Shown here piece after piece: positions 49,611 through 60,559 of a stretch of DNA of 64,000 bases. Positions within the stretch are counted from its first letter, which is position 1. Each line of letters opens with the position of its first letter. This DNA is from Bimastos eiseni. Lineage: Eukaryota > Annelida > Clitellata > Crassiclitellata > Lumbricidae. Under the pieces are notes generated by a model. It had not been told where the DNA came from. It worked only from the letters and a program-made list of their open reading frames with translations, and made no database searches. The DNA lies in assembly GCA_959347315.1 (NCBI GenBank), contig OY365809.1, forward strand, positions 7,170,853 to 7,234,852, written 5' to 3'. Made by a program: the position numbers and the translations under genes.

Positions 49611-50464
49611 TGCCTCCACCCAAACCCCTTCAATCGGTGTAATTTGCCGTTGTTGGGTATTTAAGCCACGGAAACAAGAGAGGTTTACTGATCTTATATC
49701 GGATTATACGATATCAGGTCGTGGGTCTACAACTGCCTCTTAGATATTCCAGTTCATAAGTACGGTCATTAAAGAATTCAGACCGCCTCGGGCAGATCCA
49801 GCGGCCACAACACATCTAGCCTCATTAGAATCCAGAGGGCCAGGAATGCTAAGCGCTTCACCAGTCAAATAACGCAACATCAAATTATTGTACACAGTAT
49901 TAGTGCCATATGCTACATGGCACAATATGGTACTATAAAGTATTAGAGTACTATATATAGTCATATACTGCGTGCTTAAGTAGTATGGAGGAATTTTTTC
50001 GATGCTATCAGTCGTTCAATCACGCGCGAATAGTTTACCAGCGCTGTCACTGACAAATCAGCAAGCCTGTTGAGTTTCAGTCCCTGAGCTCTTATCTCTC
50101 AGATTAGCTAAGAGACTGGTGTAACACAATGACTATACAAATCACCAACTGCAAATGACTCAACCACGATTTCTGACAATTGTAAACAAAGTTCGAATTA
50201 GCCGTTGGATTCTAAAGCCAGTGATGAGCGGCAGATGCAGCGTTTGTCATCAATTTCATCTTCAGAAACTTATTCATCAAACATCGGTTAGGTTAGCACA
50301 GATTGGTTTCTGTAGAAAAGGCTCTACATAATAATTTCCAAATAAATATACATCACTTGTACATTTTCGGATGCAAGGCTCCGAGATGAGTAACCGTACT
50401 ACAGCGCGTACACTCTGCTATGTCAGGCTGAAGCAGGTGGGAGGGGATTGGGCAAGTGACTGAG

Positions 50465-50700
50465 TGGGTATATGAATGAATGAATGAATGAATGAACGAA
50501 CTAATGAACGAATCAATCAATCCATCAATGAAGGAGTGAGCAAGTGATGAGCGAATGAATTAATAAATGAATGAACAAATGAATGGATCAGTCAATGGAA
50601 GAGTGAGTGACTAAAGGAATGAGTGAGTGAAAGAGTGAGTGAAAGAGTGAGAGAGTAAATGAGTGACAGATTGATTGAAGGAGCTAGTGAGTGAGTCGTG
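50465..50700. repeat. (GAAT)n/(GAGT)n microsatellite
   Basis: Clean GAAT run near 50473-50497, then mixed GAGT/GAAT tetranucleotides. Confidence 0.95.
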
Positions 50701-51024
50701 AGCCAACGAGCATACAAGCAAGGCAACCAGCCCCTGCGTCTGGTCATAAGGTCCGTCAGTCGGTAAATTAAACTCACTCAACCCAAATGTCCCGACTCCC
50801 AACCAAGCTTCTATCCGAAATCTTCGGCAGAGGACTGACTATACGGTTAACTCCTGCACATACACTGTATACATGGCGTCTAATTATCTAATGTTCCCTT
50901 GCAGCGCTCGCCACATTTACAGCATTTCACATCAACAATCCGTCACTCAAAACCTGGAGCGCTGAGTAACACTGGGATTTCTCGTGGCTGAACTATCCAC
51001 TATTCAGCTGTAAAGGAAACAGCT

Positions 51025-51122
51025 GGATGGACGGAAGGACGGCCGAGAGGAATGAAGGACGGACGGATAGACGGACGGACGGATGGAAGGAAGGTCAAGA
51101 GGAATGAAGGAAGGACGGACGC
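51025..51122. repeat. (GGAC)n/(GGAA)n purine-rich repeat
   Basis: GGACGGA and GGAAGGA words in two related blocks sharing GAGGAATGAAGGA. Confidence 0.9.
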
Positions 51123-51451
51123 TAGTTGTATCAACGCCATCATGTTGCAACTTCAGCATATGAGTGCTGTAGTTCATTGAGGCAGAGAGCGTGCCTTGGC
51201 AATAATCTTGCTTTAGCTTACGTTGCTCTCAGCGGCATAGCTATGAACATAAAGGAATAACGTATACGATATATGCCAGCAAAGAGCAACAACGGTTACG
51301 GTAGAGACATCGGTTTCTAATAATTTGGCAGTGAATCAAAGCAAAACCAAGACATGCCACGATCCAAACTACGTATCTCTGTCTCTCCTTCTCTGTCTCT
51401 CTCCCTCTCCACACGCACATGATCTCCCCCTTCTAACACAGGTTACAAACG

Positions 51452-51805
51452 GTGCTTGCATGTTTTATTACTCTTCTGAGTGAAACATTCAGTGCTTGCA
51501 ATCTTCTCCTTTCCCGCTTCCTGTGTCCTCCTTACATAGGCTCTCCAAGTATCTGCAAACCCAATTATTACAAAACGCGTCCCTTTGCCTCGCAGGGTTT
51601 TTTTCTTGATCGTTTCTTATGCTTTTCTCTTGCTTTTCGTTTTTTTCGGTTGACTGCTTGGAGTGGCCTCCCATTGTATCTTCGGCTGTTGCCTAGGAAG
51701 TTAGGAACTCTCCATCCTCTCTCTATAGATTCTACTCTTAAGTCTGTCTTATTTGGCCGAGAATTTCTTGAAGAGGCGCTACATCATGTTTTATTGATTG
51801 ATAGA
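51452..51805 (+). pseudogene. LINE 3' end with partial reverse transcriptase frame
   Basis: An open frame ends RLTAWSGLPLYLRLLPRKLG then STLKSVLFGREFLEEALHHV. This is the W-x-x-L-P-x-x-L-R ... L-K-x-x-L-F C-terminus of non-LTR reverse transcriptases. GAAGAGGCGCTACATCATG and a GACT microsatellite follow as 3' tail. Strongly 5'-truncated. Confidence 0.6.
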
Positions 51806-51845
51806 CTGACTGACTGACTGACTGACTGACTGACTGACTGACTGA
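51806..51845. repeat. (GACT)n microsatellite
   Basis: About nine perfect GACT units directly after the LINE tail, probably seeded by it. Confidence 0.98.
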
Positions 51846-52129
51846 TTGTTGTTAATCTTTCCTGGTTAACGTAGACAGAGAAATTCTGACTTAACAAAAT
51901 GTACTAAATGTCTACAGTGATAAAACAACATTGCTGCTGTCCAATATGTGCAACTCAAGACAAGATCAGACTGTTTCTCCCGTGCTATGAGGTGTAAGGG
52001 TTAGAAGTCAAAGGGGCATATTATATCAATTCTCTCCTTTCCAAACTAGACAGGAAGGCCGCCACGGTTACTGGTCCCTAATGAACAGATGATAATACTT
52101 CTTCCCTCTCGGTCTATATATATATATAA

Positions 52130-53020
52130 TATACACGCATAAATAAATACGAGTTCAGAGACTATAGGTCTCTAGGAAATACCCTACACTGATGGAAAGT
52201 GCGGAAGGAATCTTGCTGGCCAGACCACTCACTGTCTGCTTCTAATTTAAAAAATATTTCGCCGGCCATAAAATCCGCCTAAAAACTATTTATCGAAGAG
52301 TTACTGACGGAGGAGGCAACTGGTTGCAGCCATGCAGCCAGGCGATGTCAGTCTCCTGTCATCCTACGGAAGATAAAATCATCGTTTTGATCAACTGGAT
52401 CAACAGCAGTAAGGGACTTTAATGGCCTTTTAGACCGGTCGTAAAATAATCCAAATGTCCCACCTAATTAGTGGAAGAGGCAGACAACACGGTGGACGCG
52501 GGAGGCGTCTCTGCAACACGAAGAAGGTCGTAAATTCACCCAAAGACTAGGAATGTCCAGGATACAATATGAACTTTGATGATGAAGAACTTTATATATA
52601 AATGGCGCTAACAAGTCGACTTCAGAAATAAATAGCAATAATAAATATTAACTTTATATAAGCCCCGCCACTGTTTGCGCCCTGACAGTGCCAGCCCCAA
52701 GCCTGGACAAAGGAGGAGGCCGACGCTAATGATCTATTGTTATCACGTAGTGTCGTTATAACGTAACTAAACAACCAAACTTTATTTCTAAATCACAATA
52801 AAAAGTCTTAAATCTATCCCTTAAGTAATGATTTTAACAAACTGATCAAAACAAAACCGGGCAATTAAGGATTATCAATAAAATGATGCAAATAGGCTAA
52901 TTGCACGTGGAGAAATATGTCCCATGCAAAATTGGGGATTTTGTTCTGGGATTTTATCTGGGGATTATGAGTCCTACAATCGCTAAAATCAGATTCGAGG
53001 ATCAGCGACTGTCTGTCAGC
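52130..53020. other. No gene recognised
   Basis: Unremarkable sequence with a short AT run near 52118 just before it. Confidence 0.5.
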
Positions 53021-53027
53021 CTATACA

Positions 53028-53065
53028 TCTACTTGTATGTCTGTCTGACTGCCTGTCTGCCTGCT
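53028..53065. repeat. (TGTC/TGCC)n microsatellite
   Basis: Short CTGTCTG/CTGCCTG run. Confidence 0.9.
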
Positions 53066-53237
53066 TGCATATTTGTTGCTTCTTCTTTGTAGAGTCTGTG
53101 ATGTTTGTTGTCTGAATCGGTTGTGAGGAGGTTCACAAATGGTCGACTGAAACCTCGGATCTTGAAAGAACGTAGAATGGAAATCAATGCTTTCGATTGG
53201 ATGGTCAATTGTTTGCACAGCACCATCAAGTGCGCGT

Positions 53238-53335
53238 CTATATTTGTGTGTGTCTGTCTGTGTCTGTCTGTCTGTGTCTGTCTGTCTGTGTCTGTCTGTC
53301 TGTGTTGCCTCTGTCTGTCTGTGTGTCTGCGTTCT
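53238..53335. repeat. (TGTC)n with 16-bp higher-order period
   Basis: GTCTGTCTGTCTGTGT repeated about four times, each block closed by a GTGT variant. Thr/Gln/Arg-rich frames on the other strand are artefacts. Confidence 0.95.
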
Positions 53336-54179
53336 TCCTTTAAGTTTCTCTGTCTGCTGAGCTCTATTTCTTTCCATGCTCTCCACCAGTAAACCACGAA
53401 ATCCGCCACCGTGAACCGCCCCTGCCAAATCTCCATTTCAACCCCCCTCCTCTATACCCCATCCCCTTCACGTTCCCTTCTGCGGCTGAAACTGATAGGA
53501 TAATTGGAACAGCATCAGGTGCTGAGTAATGACTGGCGACCAGGCTTCCCTAAATCTCGGTTATTACATAGCTTCAGGCCATCTCTCAACAAACAAGAAG
53601 AGAGCAGATATCGAGTAAAACTGTCATCAGGACAGCGAAATTACCAGAGCCCTCTCACGTGGACACCCGAGCCCACCCTGCTAGGGGATTACCCGCCTAT
53701 AAAGTTACGAGTTTTCATTTACAGAGGCATTCACTCAGTGTCAAAGCAGACGACATCGCTAAAGAAAGAGGTCATCAAATGACCGACCTATGTTCACCCT
53801 TATCACGCCTCCTCATGCTGAACAATTCCTTATTCACTCAGACGAAGGAAGAACTATTGCAACACAGATGAGAGATATGGGTTCAACAACAGTCTCTTGT
53901 TTCATTCTCTTGATTTCACACTTAATTTATTTATGTGCATCCTTCATGCATTGCCTACATTGCAGCAGTTCATGTAGATATATTACTTACTTGAATTAGT
54001 CTTCAGCTGGGAAGAAATTAAAATACATTGTATCCTAATTCAGGATTAAATGACCTTTACAGTGATAATGAACTTCATTATAAAAATCCTTATATGGAAT
54101 GTTTTTAAAAGATTAAAATATCAAACTGACCAGCCACATTACAAACATTGTATGAAAGAATGATGCCAATGATGACCGA

Positions 54180-54300
54180 ATTTAACTGTCGGCAGTCATG
54201 CAAGGCGCCCATTACACTATACATCTAATTTGGAGTGCTTAGGAGTAGATACATTGAAGGGGCGCTATATTAAGTTCACATTGGTTGATTGATTTATTGA
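54180..54300 (+). mobile_element. SINE/LINE 3' tail copy
   Basis: GGAGTAGATACATTGAAGGG then GCGCTATATTAAG and a (TTGA)n tail. Same family as copies near 11990, 12400, 26170, 29040 and 51770. Confidence 0.6.
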
Positions 54301-54379
54301 TAACCATTGCAATTGCATAACAAAGGAAGGACTAGTCAATAAGCCTGCAGGGAAAGATCTGCAGATATCTGTAAAGTTG

Positions 54380-54500
54380 AGCGACTTCATTTTCTTAGCC
54401 CTGGCATATGAGAAGTTGAGAACGGCACTGAACAGGAGGGCGGTCACTGGTCAGCCAACTACTTCAAATCTGTTCTATTTTCCCACTGACAGTCAAGGTA
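54380..54500 (+). mobile_element. Dispersed SINE-like repeat copy
   Basis: CTTCATTTTCTTAGCCCTGG, CATATGAG and later TTTTCCCACTGACAGTCA, matching the copy at 6062. Confidence 0.5.
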
Positions 54501-54823
54501 ATAACTTTTTAGAGACTATGAGTGAATTTTGACGGAAGGGCTAATTTCTGTAACTAAAAAATTTGTATCCACAACCTATGTGTTCATATTTCAACACCCG
54601 TGTATTATCACGTGCACTTGATGACATCAAAAAAGAATTCAACCCAAACTGCATGGGTGTACCACCCTCCTGCCTACATCCGAAGGAGGGTTATGGATCT
54701 AGACCAACAACTGATTAGCACTTAACAAGAGCTGCATTGGCTTCACAGTCACTTTTAGTACACTCCCATTGTTTAGGTGTTATTAATAAAAATAACTACA
54801 AATACCAAACTAAACTACTATGA

Positions 54824-54880
54824 GTACCTACAATCTTTTCAATTTATTCCAATACACCATGAACGATAAAAAGAACTGAC
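54824..54880 (-). CDS. Speculative ephrin upstream exon
   Basis: The minus strand reads FFLSFMVYWNKLKRL and then reaches a GTAGGT donor in the phase that the 47745 exon requires. Ephrin domains begin with a Y-W-N strand a few residues before the phenylalanine that opens the 47745 exon. Against it: the usual second asparagine is absent, no signal peptide is seen, an in-frame stop abuts a possible acceptor upstream, and the intron would be about 7 kb. It may be coincidence. Confidence 0.2.
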
Positions 54881-54899
54881 GGCATGTTAGCAACTATTT

Positions 54900-57590
54900 C
54901 GAATAACAAGAAATTGTTGACTGTTTGCTAATTGGTTGACATTCCCTCTCTTGTTCTCTCAGATCCTTCCACTCAATTGCTTTCTGAAAACAAAACCCGA
55001 CAGAGTTCAAAAGGTTTACCGATGGATAACCGGTCTGAACTTCAAAACCAGTAGTTTACACCTAATCTCGAAGCCTTTGTAACTAAGGCCGGAAAATGCC
55101 CTCAAATTTGGCACGGATTGTACACGAGAGGTCGATTTAAATTTCACCACTATTTTGGTTTTGGCGGCATTCAAAGGTAAAGTTTCAACGTGAGTATCGG
55201 GAAATTTGATACAGCTTCCACATGGATGTCATACCTCAGAACGGACCTACGACTTTCTCCGTGTCTCACTGTTTCCTTTTCTGCCTGCCTGTCGCTCTAT
55301 CTCTGCCTACCTCTCTGTCTGTTCATCTGAATGGCTGCCTTTAATTTCTGACAACATGCATGTATTCTAGACTCTGGACATAGACGTCCTTCTCTCTCTG
55401 CCTGCCTGTCAGTGTGCTTTCCGTGTTTGAAGTTGTTTGCCTCCCTCTGTTTGTCTGTTTCAGTAAGAGTCTAAATATTCCCGTTCTCCAGTTTCTTGTC
55501 TTTCTGTATGTCGGTCTGAAGGTATTTCTACATCTGCCTTACTCTTTGTCGGCTACTGGCTGCTCATACCAGATAACCCGGAACAACCTCTAATTAAGGG
55601 ATATCTAATTCCACCTCAGCTGATTAAATTAGTTGTGCCGAACAACCTCAGTCCGCTTCAACGGAGGCAACGCCGGATAATCGGACATGACAAATGAGTA
55701 TGGACAGTTGGTCAAATGGACTCGGCAACCGGAGACTAAAAGTCAAGGGAACCAGCTCTACATCCAGGGAACCAGTCTGCTCTCAGCAGCGGACACCTTA
55801 GCCACACCCCACGGTGGACGCCATCAAAGCATCTAAATTTATTTCAATTAAAGTTTATTAAAGTGCGGTGTGTTTGAGTAATTCCTCCCCTAGAGAATAT
55901 CTCCTCCACGCCTCGTCCCCTCTGTCAGCGAAAGGTTACATTCCATCACACACAGAGGGAAAGACTATTGCGGACTTCAATAAACCACCAAGCCCCATCC
56001 CACTTGGGGGTATCACCCTTTGCTATCACCTCGGGATATCCCCTTTTGCTATAAATTCATTGCAAATCAAGGGATGTAATTGGAGATGCCTGTGGGTAAT
56101 TTTAAACGGTGTACAAGGGTCGATTTCATTCCGTGGGGCTCACAGCCTCACAGTCATTTCATTCATAGGTGAAAAACACCATACAATGATAAATGATTGA
56201 TTCGCCACCTCCTCCTCCTTCTAGACCTCACTCATCGGCCACTGACACTTAGGCACACCATAACCATACACTTTCCCTCTTACCTGTATTAATATGAACT
56301 GCTGTTGAACTACTGGTACATTATACCTGTTTAAACTCTACGGCTGGGTAAATGAGAAGGACATCGCTAATAATCCATTCTGTCACATAGTGTCCTTAAA
56401 CTGAGCCTACTTACATCATGCAACCACAATCATATATTTTAGCTGGAGTTATACCTGCAACTGATTAGCCCTGCTATTTCTTAACCAAATATACTGATCT
56501 GTGTACTTGATAAGCTTATTCATTGCTTACAGTGTCAAAAGTATCCCAAAGATTTTATAAGGTAACTTTTAAAAGGTAATAGTACCAAATGTATCGGAGA
56601 ATCATAGACTTTGTCAGAAAAGACAGATCGACGAAAGAAGTTAAATGCCCAGGCATAATTTTTTTGGTCATATACTAAACTCTCCATGGACATGTAGACT
56701 TATGTGAAATGTCGTAAAGTTTGAATATTTATGGTTTGACCACCAAGGAGCAGTTGTCTGCAAAGACAAGATGTTGTGAGGGCCACCATGCAGTCCTATA
56801 TAGTCTCCTGTCAAAGGAATTAAAAGCACTGATGAAAGGAAGCAATCATATTCATCATCAAACTGTCATCTATAAACATATTTGAGGAGGAGAAATTGTC
56901 AAATATAAACCGTGGTTCTAACAAAGGCCCACCAAACGACGCGGATTTGGACATCAGGGAGAGCCGTGCTGTAACAAGAGACATCTAAGTGGAGAGGCGC
57001 CTTGGTCCAGAGAGGCCAACGAGTTGTACTTATTTCTTAATTTATTTGGTCGATGTCAGTCAAGTATTGAATTAAAAGGTCAAGAATCGCACAAGGGATC
57101 AGCGATGCATGAACTTGGCACAAGCACCAGAACCGCCGTCAGCCACGCTCGATTGCACAACTCAAAGAAAGCGTCCGTCATAACGACAACCAACTCAGAA
57201 CAAGTTTCAAGTGGACAATAAAACTGCAGGAATAAATTCGCCCATGAAAGTTTTATATCCATTCGAAACAACCGAAGCTTTTCCAAGTCTATCAAAACGA
57301 TCATAATCAAGTGTATAAATGATTCACATAATCGTGACACGCTTCGCAGATATGGGGAGGGGCTGCTCTCAGAGTAGGGAGTTGTTCTCAGAGAACGGGA
57401 GGGGTGTTGTTTCTGATAGAAGAAGGTTCGAACGACCTACCAACCATGCATGCCAGGTATTAAATATTAAAGGAAGCAATAACATCCACATATGAAATGT
57501 ATTGATTCTGTTCCATTCTCATTACGGAGAAAGACCTGATCAAATGTTACGATCCTATTTCTGATATCATGAAGTGGCCTTCTGCAAGTT
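54900..57590. other. No gene recognised
   Basis: Mixed sequence including a CTGCCTG/CTCTGTCTG-rich patch at 55280-55520. Short frames only. Confidence 0.5.
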
Positions 57591-57597
57591 CTGCTGC

Positions 57598-57648
57598 GGC
57601 AGAAGGAGGAAGACGACGACGACGAGGAGGAGGATGAAGAAGAGGACG
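57598..57648. repeat. (GAC)n/(GAG)n trinucleotide repeat
   Basis: GAAGACGACGACGACGAGG then GAGGATGAAGAAG. It produces a serine run in an antisense frame that is not treated as a gene. Confidence 0.9.
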
Positions 57649-58350
57649 GGTCGTCCAACGTCGGTCGGTCACATTGATGCAGGGCGCAGGCTTCTTTTTC
57701 CACCGGATATTCCGTTATAAGGGAAGGGACAATGACGATGTGTGTGAGTGTGTGTGGGTGTGTGTGTGGACCCATTGCAGCACAAAGCAGAACGAAAGAA
57801 AGACTTTGCCGCAGATGAAACTCACTGGCTCTGGACAATAATCCAATGGCTGGACGATCGGCACACTCAAGGTTCATGACCAGTACGATCAGACAACTAT
57901 GCGCGACTAAGACGTAACTCAGTGGCAAAGATATGGCTGGCAGCAGAGCACAACGACTGGTTATACCGGCCCAGAATGTGGCTTTCTGAGGAAATCACCA
58001 ATGTACACTTCAATCGAAATTCAAGTTCTGTTTCACTACTAGACGCTTAATGTCTGAGTCACGAGCTCTGGCCACACTAGTCTTATCCACAGTTTAGTGT
58101 TTGCCCATCTATGCTTTTAGCTAAGATTTGTGATCGATTGAGGCGACCAAATCGTGATCATTGCTGTGTGATAAAGCGTCTTAGTCACGCGCAGAAACCT
58201 TTTACAATATCACAGTCGACTACAAAGAGACCGCCCGATGCAAATGAAGCCCCGCTGAGGGATGGAAAAGATCAATCTGGGGCTTTTAGTCTGTACAGAG
58301 AAAGAGACATCAAGCTCCCTCTGATAAACTACCCAAGAGGTTGTCCTGAG

Positions 58351-59492
58351 TAGGGTTGCCAGATAACTGGCCAAAAGAGGACATGTCCTCCTTTTGGCCT
58401 CATGTCCTCTGTCCGACAGTCATGTTTTGCAAACTCTACACTGGCATGCTGTCCCCAGGTTCTTCTAACTTTGGTCTCATGTTCCTAACAGGTCAACAGA
58501 CCAATCTACTTACTTTAATTATTATTTTATTCAGCTCTATTTGTCTAAACGTTTCCATAGTAATTTTTTAATATAATGGATCCCAGACGTCTAGAGATAA
58601 TGGTCGAAGCAGAGAATGGTCTGTGGTACATTTTTAGTTGTAATTTTGCGACGCTTCATGTTTAAAATGGAAAATGGCTACTATAGCACTTATAGAAAGG
58701 AAAAACGTAGTAACATTTAAGACGTAACTTAGTGACAAATGCTTGAAGCCTTACATAGTTTTCCGTAGCTTGCAAAAAAGAGTGTTCAATGACGCTAATC
58801 TTATGTGGTCAGATTGTTACAATTCGGTCATTTACAGAATCACGACTTCAAAATAAGAAAGTAATCCAAATATTGCAATTTATAATTACGGCACATATAA
58901 TATATAATATGCATAGTTCAACCCGTTTCCCAGTTATGCAATCAATGGTAACGCGGTCTGGCGCGTATGCCGACGTTGTGGCTAGAAGGACGACAATGGC
59001 ATTTAAATCGCATCATATAAGTGAGTGAGAAAATGCTTTATTTAATCAACTGCAGATCTGCACTTTAGTGTACACTAAATTGTAATTTAAATGATCTTCA
59101 TGCTAGATTGTCTGCCTGTTGGATAACACGATTATGCAGCCGTGGGCGTAGGTAGCCGTAGGCCTATGTATTGGAGGAAGGAACTGGTGCAGCACCAGGC
59201 CTACGAGAGGAATAGGCCTACTGTGTGTAATCAAGAAGGTGCATTTGATCACTGAAATAAATACATTGCAACATTATTATGAAACGACTGATTTTACATG
59301 TAGCCTTTCAATGTGACTTCGTTTCATGTTTCATACTAGATAAATGAAGTTTCAGCTTGATTTTTGGAATTAAATGAATATTGTATTGTCTTGTATTGCT
59401 TACTTAGAAGACCAGTCTCCAGAGCGAAACATTCATTAGGGGGACCTCCTTTGTCCACTTTTCCGACTTTTTGTCCGTTTCTGGTAACCCTA
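58351..59492. mobile_element. Complete hAT-like element, 1142 bp, non-coding
   Basis: Left end TAGGGTTGCCAGATAACTGG; inverted right end TAGGGTTACCAGAAACGGAC (15 of 20 match). Flanks are GTCCTGAG (58343-58350) and GTCCTGGG (59493-59500), an 8-bp target duplication with one mismatch. Next to the left end is a near-perfect hairpin, GGCCAAAAGAGGACATG with its partner. The three interior frames (79-80 codons or fewer) show no transposase signature. Confidence 0.85.
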
Positions 59493-59514
59493 GTCCTGGG
59501 TCATGTAGGCCAAG

Positions 59515-59610
59515 TGTTGGCCCGGGGGTATGAGTACGGGTGACCAACCTTCTCCCTTACCGTCTCATTTTCCTGCCGACAGTACAATCAGCCTTCAACA
59601 CCACTTTTCT
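59515..59610 (+). mobile_element. Dispersed SINE-like repeat copy
   Basis: GGGTGACCAACCTTCTCCC, CGTCTCATTTTCC and CCGACAGTACA follow the same order as the other copies. It abuts the right flank of the 1142-bp element. Confidence 0.4.
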
Positions 59611-60097
59611 AAAAACTTCCAGAAGTATAAGTTAATTGGTCTGGAGTTGTAACACTTCCCAACTTTCATAAGCCAACAACACTATGCTAATTAGTAATTA
59701 CTCTAAACAACGAAATAATGGATATAGTCACCTTAGATACGTTTCACAGTTACAGCAAGCCCTAAAATAATAATTACTAGTCGTCTTCCACAGGTTTCAC
59801 AATTACAGTTAGCCATAAAAATCACATTAGTCCTGTTCAAAACTCAGAATACAAATGAAGATAAACTGGAGTGACATGATCATGTTTCTACTAGGCAAAG
59901 GGAGCTGTCCAAATTGCGGTTGGGTCCGTTTCGGGGAGAGAGCCTATAAATGAAATGATTTGCAAGCGGTTGGGGTTGAATAGATAATGCTCCAAGCGTA
60001 GGTTTCACATGATTATCCTGCCGACATCTAGCGTCTGAAAGGAACAGGGAGCGCCCATTTTGTGTTTGGTTCAATAAACCTAAATTACCATACTGAT

Positions 60098-60550
60098 CTA
60101 TGCCAGCGGTGTATTAGTAGAAAGAAAGCAAGCACACGGCTGGTCACTGCTAGTCAAACACTGCTGGTCAGTCACTGCTGGCTGACCACCAGTGACAGAT
60201 GGCCAGCCATGGAAATGATTTACATAAATGGGGCGGAAAGCTTCGTTCAGACGGCAATTAAATCGTACAATAGTCATGGCAACAGACCATGGGGAGGGGG
60301 TTCGGAGAAAAAGCTGGACGTCTTCATTTGCAGCGACACTTAACTGGCGTCCAGACTCACGTGAAGTGGCCCTGCAGACAGACATGGCCCCATCCTTTCC
60401 CGTACCCCCTTGGACACCACCCGGCCGCCGCATAACCCGGCCATTGTCCTTTGACAATCCTAGGACCGTAATGACAGGAGAGCAATAAGACCGACAGACG
60501 GCTAAATTAGCCCCCATGTAATGACACAGTCGTAATGATCTGCTGTCCAC
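60098..60550 (-). other. 150-codon open frame of unknown status
   Basis: A long frame in non-repetitive, relatively GC-rich sequence containing GRVMRRPGGVQGGTGKDGAM. I recognise no domain and see no clear splice signals. It could be a chance frame in a GC-rich segment or an unrecognised exon. Confidence 0.15.
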
Positions 60551-60559
60551 GACTGGATA

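Noticed and set aside
49740..49964. Minus frame ending VLMNWNI as an ephrin N-terminal strand
   Set aside because: Stops at once after W-N-I with no donor.
53021..53436. 135-codon Thr/Asp/Arg/Gln frames
   Set aside because: Translation of (TGTC)n on the opposite strand.
57501..57520. EWNRINTF on the minus strand as the missing ephrin Y-W-N strand
   Set aside because: It already contains the phenylalanine that the next exon supplies, and no donor in phase follows.
57467..57928. 153-codon minus frame with hydrophobic start, considered as an ephrin signal-peptide exon
   Set aside because: It lacks a Y-W-N strand and a donor in the right phase, uses a non-ATG start and contains a serine run from a trinucleotide repeat.
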